From NCBI GenBank assembly GCA_964019165.1, contig OZ025283.1:4289001-4353000 (forward strand): DNA of 64,000 bases, in the 5' to 3' direction. Positions 33,405-42,429 of this stretch are shown piece after piece. A program made the translations under genes and the position numbers. The stretch comes from Mastigias papua. Its lineage: Eukaryota; Cnidaria; Scyphozoa; Rhizostomeae; Mastigiidae. Numbering within the stretch: the stretch's first letter is position 1; each line of letters opens with the position of its first letter. The notes under the pieces are model-generated. The model did not search any database. It was not told the origin of the DNA and worked only from the letters and a program-made list of their open reading frames with translations.

Positions 33405-35405
33405 TGTTTTTTGTCCTGATGCTCGTGGATACATATTGTTTTAGTCTATCTGCTAGCCTCTGCGTAGTGTGCCCTATGTATCGAGCTTCACATCGGCACG
33501 AAAATTCGTAAACTACACAACTTTTTTGAATGGTAGGGATGCTATCTTTTTTAGCAGATGGTAGCATGACCCTAGTATTATAAGCCGCCCGGGGCTTCAC
33601 AGCATAGAAACAAGATGTAATGGCTTTATTAATTTGGTTTTCAAATCTTGATGAAACATTTCCAATCCAGGGCAATTTTAGGTAAACCGGGCACTTTTCA
33701 GGACCAAACTGTTTTTCTGAAGAAATGTTTGCTGGTTTGTCCTTAATGCAAGAAACAAGGACATCTTCTGGATATCCATTGTCAATCAAATTTTGTTTTG
33801 TTGTGTCCAGCTCAGAATCTAACTTTGTTTTAGAGCAAATCATAAGTGCCCTATGACCTATAGTTTTGACTAGGTTTATTTTTCTAGCTTTTGGGCTGAA
33901 GGAATTCCAATGAATGCATTGACCAGTAAACGTTGGCCTTTCTGTAAATGCTGGTGAGAAATCCAGTGCCCCCCTTTCTCCACTGAAACATCTAGAAACC
34001 TCTGAAACATCTAGACAAGGAGTTTTTTTGCCTCTTATCTACCGTAAAATTTAGGTCTGGATATAGCTGGTTGAGGTTTACATGAAAACGATCACATTCC
34101 AGCTTTGAACCCAAAATGACAAAAGTATCGTCAACATAACAAAAGTAGATACCTGGTTTTATTGTGTTATTAAAAAGTCTACTTTCATGAAAGCCCACGA
34201 AAATATTTGCTAAAGCTGGCCCCACAGGGCTACCCTTTGCCACTCCATATAATTGCTTATACATCTGGTTGTTAAAACTAAATCCCACTCCTCGCGTAGC
34301 AATTAGCGTCAATTCTTTAAAGGCGTCCTCGGGGAATAGAGGACAACGAAGGTGACCTCGATACAAAGCATCAGCACAAAATCCCGATGGTCTCATCTAA
34401 TGGCATGTTGGTGAATAGACTGCTGGTGTCAAAAGAGGATAGAAATGTTTTGGCATGTTCAACGTTGTAAAAGAACTATTGCAAATACTCCTTTATGGCC
34501 ATGAAAAGTTACCTTTTGATTCAAATACAAACATTATTGATGCAACATTAAAATACATTCAGGCCTCAGAACGGTTCCAATAAGTTACTAACTTTCTCGT
34601 GAAAACCTCTCTCGTGTAAATTATTTTCTCTTTTGTGTAAATTTTATTCCTTTTACGATTGGAGTGGTGTCGCTCATCGTGTCTGGGCAAAAATTTTTTT
34701 GTTTTTTTTTTTTGATTAGCAAGGAACATAGGTAGACTTGATGTCTCCTTTTACAATAGCTTTTTGTGATGATTTGTCCTATTTGCAACGCTATTGGCAC
34801 GATGGGCGACACCACTCCAATCACTTTTGTAGCTTATTATTGTAATATTTATGTCTCAATGTTAAGTGTAAGTCTTAGGGTTGTTGTGCATTTCCATGCT
34901 CCCTAGACTTTGTATTGTAATTGTTTGTCATTGTAAGTTTTATGAGAATATAAAAAAATAAAAAAAAAACAAACGTTGTAGTTTTGGATAAAGCTGGCAA
35001 ATGTAAGAATCTTTTACGCAATTCGAGGAGTAGAGTTTTAGGACCGGGACCTAAACTTTTGATAACCATTTAGCAAGTTCATATTAGAGGAGCCAATCAT
35101 AGATAAAATGGGTTGAAATGGGGTGTCTTCTTTGTGCGTTTTCGGTAAGCCATACATACGTGGGCGCTGTGAGCCTGTGGTTCGAATCCTATCATAAATA
35201 TCACGAGTCAGGATTTTTTAGTTAACCAAGTCTAAGTCACGTTTTTGTAACTTCTGCTCGGTCTTGGCCGTTTTATCATGCTGATCAACACTGCCCGTGT
35301 TCAAAAACTTGGTTTTATCATCGAATATATTGCACATATTTTGGAAGTGATCACTGTTTTTTGAGATGACGACCCCAGATCCCTTATCAGGTTTTGTGAG
35401 TAGGA
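33400..35405 (-). mobile_element. Penelope-like element (RT plus GIY-YIG endonuclease), with a LINE tail inserted
   Basis: Minus strand from about 35405: KPDKGSGVVISKNSDHF near 35390, then RPRMYGLPKTHKEDTPF (35160-35110), a hallmark of Penelope RTs. A 502-bp insertion follows (34470-34971). Then FLSSFDTSSLFTNMPLDETI (34450-34390), VAKGSPVGPALANIFVG and YFCYVDDTFVILGS (catalytic YVDD), and finally the GIY-YIG nuclease: VVYEFSCRCEARYIGHT with basic RLADRLKQY. Penelope elements prime their own reverse transcription and the GIY-YIG enzyme cuts the target. Stops and shifts separate the parts. The 3' border near 33400 abuts Harbinger sequence. Confidence 0.85.
34470..34971 (+). mobile_element. 5'-truncated LINE tail with A-rich 3' end, inserted in Penelope RT
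   Basis: A 9-bp target duplication AACGTTGTA flanks the insert (34461-34469 and 34972-34980). The plus strand begins ELLQILLYGHEKLPFDSNTN and continues IIDATLKYIQASERF, which resembles the last residues of a non-LTR retrotransposon ORF2. A stop and a 370-bp 3' UTR follow, ending in an A-rich tail (34950-34971). Removing the insert restores continuity of the Penelope RT reading, which confirms the borders. The UTR has a 25-bp inverted repeat. Confidence 0.75.
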
Positions 35406-35457
35406 TCTATTCTTTAGAACGCAAGGATGGGATTAATCCATTAGAACTTGCATGCTA

Positions 35458-36777
35458 CAGTATTCTCTCCACTTAGTGGACACCTTTGGGGCAAGAGCGA
35501 GGTGTCCGCTAATTGGAAGTGTCCGCCTTTTGGAAAGTTTTCCAATGAAAGTCTCAAATTTGAGGAAAAGCCGGAGTTTTTGTATTTAAAAGGTGTAAAG
35601 GTGTGATCTGGGTTATTTGTGGCTATCGGGTTGAACTTAGACACTTAAAATAGAAAAATTAACCAAATTGGACGTAGCACAACTTTTTTTACAACAGAAA
35701 TTAATATCAATATCATATATAATATCAACTAACGAACCCAAAAATTGCAAGAAAATGTTTATTTGCCATACTTTATGTTCTTACTTAAAAACTCTTTAAT
35801 TGACTGTTGTTTTTTTGTTGTTGACACGAATAATTTCTAGCCTCTCTTTAAATCAGGACAATTATCTCTGTTTTAAGTTTTTTTACGGTTTTGACAACCT
35901 CCTCTTTGTGATGCTGAACAATCTTTCCTTTGAAATTTCATTCATTTGGTCTTTCGATCATTCACATTCGAAACAATTTTCTTTGAAAAAGGAACATGAT
36001 TCATAGTAATAGCTATTTTTATTCGGAGATATGGCAATTTGTAACTCAAATATGATTACTGAAGATATATACGAGGTCGAGATACCCATCTGTATCGAAA
36101 AGAACTGGATTTTGTGTCAGTATAAGTCTTTTACAAGAGGATATCATGCCTATATGAACATCTGGAGTCCGTTGGTGGGGAAAATTTTAAAATGCAGGCA
36201 TGAGCCATCTAATGAGGTGGACGAAAATGCAATAGCCATCATTAGAACTGATTCTTTGCAAAAAGAAAGCGTTTTTGGACACGTGCCACAAAACATTTCG
36301 AAGTTATGCATATTATTCTTGAAAGTGCCAAACACTTAGATTACAGCTGAAGTCATTGGAAAAAGGTTGAATCGTGGAGGTGGCTATGGTCTGGAGATTC
36401 CAGTACTTTACCACTTCCATGGACACGAAAAGTTAGTAAACTGCGCTCTAGAGAAACTCAAAGCTATACAAAACCAAATAGATACCCAAGTGTCTAAGTG
36501 TTTGAAACAAGTATTTGAAAAATTATTCATTCGTCTCAGTTTTTTGTTCGCTGGCTCCTAACTTCGTGTACCGTCCGCTAATTGGAAATAAAAAACTGCC
36601 AACTTGACTATTTTGTGCAAAAAATATTGTCCGTTACTTAGAGTGTCCGCTAATTAACAGTCCACTTTTTAGAAAGTTTTTTAAAAGGCTTTGACCAGAA
36701 AACGATCGGGGAAAACAATTGTCCGCTAATCAGAGGTGCCCGCCTTTTAGAGTGTCCGTTAATTGGAGAGATTATTA
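35458..36777 (+). mobile_element. pogo/Tigger-like DNA element carrying a HIRAN gene, 1320 bp
   Basis: TA dinucleotides flank both ends (35456-35457 and 36778-36779). The left end starts CAGTATTCTCTCCACTTAGT and the right end is the complement of TAATAATCTCTCCAATTAAC, with continued similarity (GGACAC), about 19 of 26 matches. The CAGT start, TA target and the internal repeats of GTCCGCTAATTGGA fit pogo/Tigger-type Tc1-mariner elements. The only recognisable gene inside is the HIRAN ORF; no DDE transposase was found, so it is non-autonomous. It lies inside the MADF gene of a Harbinger copy. Class assignment is by termini only. Confidence 0.65.
36031..36561 (+). pseudogene. HIRAN-domain protein, one internal stop
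   Basis: ATG at 36031. The frame carries IYEVEIPICIEKNWILCQYK, then GYHAYMNIWSPLVGKILKCR, EPSNEVDENAIAIIRTDSLQ, FGHVPQNISKLCILFL, a TAG at 36337-36339, and in the same frame ITAEVIGKRLNRGGGYGLEI and VLYHFHGHEKLV. The pattern W-x-P-x-x-G-x-x-L-x-C followed by E-P-x-N-x-x-D-x-x-A and G-x-V-P matches the HIRAN fold known from HLTF/Rad5, where it binds DNA 3' ends. About 177 codons in all, a single-domain protein. Function in the element is unknown; end recognition or repair recruitment is only a guess. One nonsense codon, otherwise open. Confidence 0.65.
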
Positions 36778-36785
36778 TACCTTTG

Positions 36786-37320
36786 AATTTCAGTGGAAGT
36801 TGTTAAGAAAAAGTGGAATTAGTTCGTGACAATTTCCGAATAGAGCTGAAGAAGTTGCCGATTGGAAAATCAGGAGATTCAGGATTACAGGTAGACCAGT
36901 AGCTATCAAAATGACCGTACTTCAAATGCCAGTTTTTCGAGATTCAATGACTGGAAGGGATATATCTGGAAACCTAACAGGGGCATCTTCCATTTACCCA
37001 GAGCCAAGCACTAGTAGTTGTGCTTCTCCAGCTCTCTCTAGCCAAGGAGCCCCAGATATATCTGGTATTTTACTTCTGGAAGAGAACTACCTAGAGTCCT
37101 CTGAAGTAACACACAGAACTTCCTAAAACGAAGAAGTGGCGAAAGAGAAGCAGGACAACATGGATAGTGAGAAAGACAAGCTTATGATCATAAAGAAGGA
37201 GAAAGTCGAGATAGAAAGGTAGGAACTACAGTTACTGATTAAAGATAACGAAAGAAGAGAAATCAAGGAAAATTATTCAAATAGTACTTTTTCTTTTAAG
37301 TCTTGTGCCAAACTTTGAAG
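36786..37320 (+). pseudogene. MADF-domain protein of a Harbinger element (copy 3), N-terminus lost
   Basis: Frame-shifted plus-strand pieces: VEVVKKKWN then RDNFRIELKKLPIGKSGDSG (the K-K-W-x-x-x-RD-x-F helix of MADF), a weak PYF-x-x-x-x-FRDSMTGRD segment, a Ser/Pro-rich stretch (36940-37060), and a C-terminal coiled coil (EEVAKEKQDNMDSEKDKLMI). The pogo-like element ends just upstream at 36777, so it probably removed or displaced the N-terminus. A convergent transposase fragment follows at 37.48 kb. Confidence 0.55.
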
Positions 37321-37483
37321 AATCCCAGAAAGGGAAAAGCAAATTTAAAAATCAAACCTCAATGAGCAATGCACAAGGCCACATATAGCTCTAGTAATGA
37401 TGCTGAGATGTACAGACCTTGGAAAATTTTAGTATTTCAAAATATTGCGATGCGAAATGATATTATTATTAGTTACCTCAAAG

Positions 37484-37790
37484 TTATTTCCAGCCTTTCT
37501 CTGCACATATCGGTTTCTTGAAATTTGTTGTTTTTCCCTCCAGGTGGGACGTAATGTATTCTAAAATATTATCAAATGTTTTCTTTTGCATTTGTATATA
37601 CTTGAAGAACCTTTCAGGGTCCCTTTTTAACTGCTGAGACAAATGATGGTATTCGCCGAGCAACTCTCGAACTTTATTGATAGGATGGATTCCAACTCCC
37701 CTGTTTTGATAAGTCATCTATGAAAATTTAGGTAGGGATTTTCAGCAAGCCTAACCAATACATTTCCAGCAACATAGAATATTGCGTGGC
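37484..37790 (-). pseudogene. PIF/Harbinger transposase N-terminus (copy 3)
   Basis: Minus strand: NVLVRLAENPYLNF, then RGVGIHPINKVRELLGEYHH, LKRDPERFFKYIQMQKKTFD and NFKKPICAEK. The W/G-V-H-P-I-N, EYHHL, RF-x-x-Y-x-x-M and NF-x-x-PI order is the N-terminal signature of Harbinger transposases. The catalytic part is missing: only 160 bp separate it from the MADF C-terminus, so an internal deletion removed it. Confidence 0.65.
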
Positions 37791-37886
37791 TAGATGAACT
37801 CATTTGGCCTAGTACTTGTTTGTCAATCAACTTCTGCATTCTACACATTATACCAATGTGAACAGAAAGCTATTTCCTACGCGCGT

Positions 37887-37956
37887 TGTATGTATGTATG
37901 TATGTATGTATGTATGTATGTATGTATGTATGTATGTATGTATGTATGTATGTATG

Positions 37957-37990
<34 letters not shown>

Positions 37991-38128
37991 TGTATGTATG
38001 TATGTATGTATGTATGTATGTATGTATGTATGTATGTATGTATGTATGTATGTATGTATGTATGTATGTATGTATGTATGTATGTGTGTATGTATGTATG
38101 TATGTATGTATGTATGTATGTATGTATG
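37887..38128. repeat. (TATG)n microsatellite, about 242 bp
   Basis: About 60 TATG units with two interruptions (near 37960 and 38085). It abuts the 3' end of the LINE fragment at 38.2-39.0 kb. Tyr-Val-Cys-Met and Tyr-Ile-His-Thr reading frames here are artefacts. Confidence 0.95.
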
Positions 38129-38228
38129 ATTCATAGAACAGGGGCCGAGCAAATAAATATTTCAAAATTAAAATGTAAAAAGTAAAGCTACAGAGGATAA
38201 GAAGCAACCATCAGTTCCAGATTTGATT

Positions 38229-38987
38229 TTACATTTTGAATCCCATAAAAGTTTTCATGATTTTCACAGTTCCTGAGACCGATATAGTCTGTAATTTTCT
38301 TTTAATGCTTTTTACTTCCTTCTCATTAAAGTTCAGTTTTTCCAGGTTGGTTTTCAATTCCTTACGGACGTAGCCCAGTGCACCGACTATTATAGGGACC
38401 ATTTCAAATTTGTAGCCTTGGTATAGCATTTGTAGTTTTCGTATTAGGGCTGCATAATTATCAAGCTTTTCTTTTGTTTTCTTCGTTATATTCATATTGG
38501 CAGGACAGCTTTTCTCAACAACTGCACAGGTTTTTTCTGCTATGTTCCATATCAGTATATCAGGCTTATTATGGACCAATTTTGTTGAAGTTCTGATCGG
38601 AACGTTCCACCAATATTCATAGTCGCCGTGTTTCTCGATAAATTCGTATTCATTTGGAAACTGCACCCCATCGCCTACGTGTTTCTTCAAGTGTGACTTG
38701 AAAACGGCTTTGGCGACTGGATAATGGCGCATGGGCAAGTAGTAGCGACTTGACATCATTGGACAAGAGCTAATAACGTGTGTAATGTCTTCAGTATTTG
38801 ATTTGCAGAGGCTGCAGCGGTTATTTGCAGTAGGCCGTAAACCAGAATCTCGTTGTCTCTTGTTAATCAAGTACTTTTGTGATATTTTTTGCTCTTGTAT
38901 GGCACATATGTATATATGTTCGCATACCTTTTTCATGTCGTCTATGATATAGCGTTGCAGATAATTGACGGTAAAAGCACATAGCAA
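38229..38987 (-). mobile_element. RLE LINE C-terminus (copy B): CCHC knuckle and restriction-like endonuclease
   Basis: 252-codon open stretch on the minus strand. It has the knuckle CSLCKSNTEDITHVISSC (C-x2-C-x8-H-x4-C), then WWNVPIRTSTKLVHNKPDIL with the PD pair, then CAVVEKSCPANMN in the position of the D/E-x-K block, and the conserved EMVPIIVGALGYVRKEL near the end. The layout equals copy A, but sequence similarity is low, so it is a different family of the same group. The RT is absent (5' truncation). The long open frame hints at a fairly young copy. Confidence 0.75.
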
Positions 38988-39942
38988 AATTTATAGAAAT
39001 AGTTCTTGCATTGGCGATGCACTTTGTCATAAAGATGTCAAATAAATTTCAATTGCTTTATATGACTGAGAGATGTATTTTTTCTTGATTGATTGGATGT
39101 ATTTATGTAACTTCATACCTATATTGAGTGTTCATTATAAAAACCATGCATAATAACCACTCTTTCACTACTTTCTTTCCTTATATGATTTCTCAAAATG
39201 TACGTTACTGTTTGGTAACCTCCTCAGTGAGACTCATATTTGTTTTCAGTTTTAAACTGTGCAATCAATGTGGTTGCTGATATCCTCCATCATAGTAGGT
39301 GGACTGCAAGTAAGGCCGTAACTGACATTTCTTCTTCGACGTCATTTCTAAATCTATAGAATTAGCATAGGACTTCGCTAATGAAGATTGACGGTATCTA
39401 TACACACCTTATAAATGACTTGTTGACCAATGCAGCTTAAGTAATAACTAATGAGCTGATCATCAATGCTTTGTCTGCTCCCTGCCAAAGTTCCAATTAA
39501 ACAAATGTCTACTCTACATTCTTCTAGTGTGTTTCCGTCCTGAGTTGTGCAAATTAGGTACAAAATTTGTAACTTTAATCCAACCTCTTAGTTAAGGTAC
39601 ACCTCTGTTTTTAAGATAGAAATAAAGATACACCCATGCTAATTCTTCCCGAGAAAATAAATCTGAAGTTTAAAATTTCGAGGACTTCTAATCAGCTCTG
39701 AGTTATCTGTTCTCCAGTTTATCGTCTTGGAGACAAGACCAAGAAATCTCTAAAAAATACTTAGTAAGTGGATATGGAGAGAGTTTTGAAAGAGTATTTA
39801 AAGGTAGCGATGGTGGAATCAGTTTTGAGAGAGTACAGATGTAACAGTTATGAAAGCTAGAAGAATGTGCGCACCACGGTGTGTATCTAAATGCAGGTTC
39901 TAGCATTTATTCCTACTATTTGAATATGCTCCTTTTTCTCAG
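38988..39942. other. intron sequence, no gene recognised
   Basis: Remaining part of the 18.9-kb intron. A minus frame at 39378-39563 is open for 61 codons but shows no recognisable domain. No repeat was identified. Confidence 0.4.
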
Positions 39943-40072
39943 ATATACATTGGAAACAAATTTGAAAATTGAAAGAGAATGGCGAAGTGGGGTGCAAAAG
40001 GACTTACAGGAAGAGAGACAGAGAGTACAGTCTTTAACCAATCAAATTGCACAATTACAAATTTGCAAGGAG
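39943..40072 (+). CDS. RUFY-like gene, internal exon 3 of 5 (most diagnostic)
   Basis: 130-bp exon between CCTTTTTCTCAG and GTAAGTT. Its first base completes the Arg codon begun by the AG of the previous exon, 18.9 kb upstream. It then reads YTLETNLKIEREWRSGVQKD and LQEERQRVQSLTNQIAQLQ, ending ICKE in phase 0. From memory, LETDLKIEKEWRQTLQ-DLQ-E is a conserved stretch in the coiled coil of RUFY1/RUFY2 before the FYVE finger, so this exon gives the family call. RUFY proteins act on early endosomes as Rab effectors. Exon skipping or misassembly inside the long intron cannot be ruled out. Confidence 0.75.
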
Positions 40073-40274
40073 GTAAGTTACCTCTAATGCAGTAACCAGA
40101 GCAATGTTGACTTTTAGATTTGAGCTCTTATTATATGAAGGCTGGTTTGGGACATGATGTAAATTCTTCGATTAGTTTAGAAGCAAAATCACCCAGCTAT
40201 CATAATTTGTCCTTAGCAGACATTACTTTAGAGATTGTCATTCTTGTGTACTTAAACCATTTATTCTTTTCCAG

Positions 40275-40337
40275 GAGAATGAAAGAATAACAGCAAAAGT
40301 CAAGCAATTAGAGGAAAGATGCAACGAACAAGAATGT
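40275..40337 (+). CDS. RUFY-like gene, internal exon 4 of 5
   Basis: 63-bp exon (21 codons, phase 0 both sides) between TTCTTTTCCAG and GTAAGAA. It reads ENERITAKVKQLEERCNEQE-C. Family members have a comparable EN-x-x-L-x-x-x-x-x-EEQE stretch at this position. Intron before it 202 bp. Confidence 0.72.
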
Positions 40338-40748
40338 GTAAGAAATCATTTTCCCGGCATGACAATGAGTTTTCTTTCCTTCTTTTGTTCCTTTATTTTG
40401 AGAAAGGAAGTGTGACGTAATGTCAAGCAAATTGTGGTACTTGAATTCTAGAAAATCTTGCATCCTAATTCATGAAATGATAATATTGTATTATCATACG
40501 GACCAAATGCATAGTTGATAATGGAATACCATTATCGTTTGAAAGCATTTGAAGTAGTATATTTGTTCTATGTCCATAGACTAGGTCCAGCTTCAAGATT
40601 CTGTTCTATTGCATTTTTCTAGAGTTGCAATATATTTTGGTATGATAGAGTTTTATTGGCTTTATCATATCTCACTGGCTAAGTACACATCGTTTTCTAA
40701 TCAATGTTTACACCCAGCTGTCCCCTCTACGTCTCTATTTCCTCCTAG

Positions 40749-40780
40749 ACTTTAATTGAAATGGCAGAGAAGCTCACAAG
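40749..40780 (+). CDS. RUFY-like gene, internal exon 5 of 5
   Basis: 32-bp exon between CCTCCTAG and GTACCT, phase 0 to phase 2, reading TLIEMAEKLT plus two bases. Family members continue EQE-x-ALQELGNKLSESK here, which matches TLIEMAEKL. The exon that should follow (continuing the coiled coil toward the FYVE zinc finger) was not found in the rest of the window. Confidence 0.6.
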
Positions 40781-42429
40781 GTACCTGCTTATGCATTGTC
40801 TATGTAAACTAGATTTCTTTATAGATCAGCTTTGATTTTATTGTTAGCACGTGTCTGATGTTAGCTAGCGTTAATTAGCATTCTCTGGGTGAGTAAGCCA
40901 CCTAAACTAAAGGTTTGTACTATTCTTTATTCTCTATTTATTGCAAAGAGCTGTTCTTAATATTCTTTATTCATTGCAAAGTGCTGTTCTTAATAATACT
41001 GTTTCTTTTATAGTCGAGCTGTCGAGCCTTAATTAACGGCCTCAGACAGAAATTACTTTCTTATGAATATGTGATCTTTCAAGGATGATAGATTTTTGGA
41101 GTACTCGCACATCTCTCAAGTTTCCATAGAACCTTTGGTTTACCAGCTTCATTAAAGTTTTCTCTGGTATGTGACTGAACCATTCGTTGGAAGTATTATA
41201 TGTGTACGTGTTACGTAATGATCAGTGCAAATTGAGACAGACTTTATCATACCTATTTGTAGTCTTTTGCTGCCTTTGCTTTACTACCTGCAACAGAATG
41301 ATCAACATTTTCCACTTGCGGTTTACACAAGTGGCATGTGCTTTCTCATGTAGTTTAAAATCTTTTATCACTGAAATAGTATGTTGTAGTGCTTGGTCTT
41401 TTGTAGCTGCTAATAAATAAACTACCTATTTATCATTTCAAATCTCGAATCCAAAGCCATCCCCATGATAATTATTCACCATTCTTCACATCTTTCATAT
41501 CTCTGTGGAATTGCCCGTATAACTGCATTGCTCCAAGTGCTTCATTTCTTTCATGAGAAATTCTTATTTTTTGTATTGATTTTTCTCTTCAATTCCAGCA
41601 TCAGTTGGTCTCAATTCTACTATGGCATGTTTAAGCATCTGTTCTTTACTCTTTGCAATATGATAATTCATCAATCTTTGTTCTCCATCTATACATTCAG
41701 AAAGAGTGATATATCCTCTTCCTCTACTATTTCTTCCTCCAATCTTTTTTCCTCTACTCAACAGGTATTTGCCTTCAGATAAAGTGCTCCATTCATAGTT
41801 AAGATTTTCCTTGATGGTTCTTTTTCCGATTATTATTATTATTATAATTATTATTATAACATCTTTCGTCTTTCTCTTCAGTAATTATTCGTACTGTTAT
41901 TGTATGTTACTTTAATATTATTGTATTATTTTTTAAGCAGACATGCCAATTATACATTGCCTGTTAATTAGTAAGACGTATAATTTTAGCTTTTAAATTG
42001 TTGATGAATAAAATGAAGTTTTAGAAAATTATTATTATTATAATACTACTAAATACAAAATCCTGTTGAAATTAATTAATATTGCAGTACGATCTACTTA
42101 TTATATCTTTCGTAGAAGAAATAAACTTTGGAGTAACCCAAATTTACTGTACTATTAGGCTATGACTTTACTACCTTAGTATTACAGTTATTATTGCTAT
42201 TATTTCAATCTGAGGTTGATGTATTTTTTTTGTTATATTCAAAACTTAAGTTGCAGACTTGCCAATTATGCACTGCCTTAATATAGTGAGATGAATGATT
42301 GTATACTTAGATTGTATTATTATCATGAGGTTTCGAAAAAAATTATTATGTTATATTATTATAATTTTGTTCACCAGCTGCTGGAGTTGCAGTAATTTCC
42401 TAGTGAGGGAGCCACTGACAAAAGGCTAT
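40781..42429. other. intron-like AT-rich sequence with ATT/TTA runs, no gene
   Basis: No exon with compatible phase and no recognisable mobile element seen. Short ATT/TTA runs occur near 41826-41860, 42028-42045 and 42340-42365. Confidence 0.4.

Noticed and set aside
35179..35189. GGTTCGAATCC, a perfect tRNA B-box
   Set aside because: It falls within the Penelope RT coding sequence (RTTGSQRP on the minus strand); no A-box or cloverleaf is present around it.
37794..38207. Cys-Met-Tyr-Val and Ile-His-Thr-Tyr repeat frames
   Set aside because: Translation of the TATG microsatellite.
41013..41040. Possible next RUFY-like exon after TTTCTTTTATAG
   Set aside because: The phase would be right but a TAA follows after six codons and the residues do not match the family.
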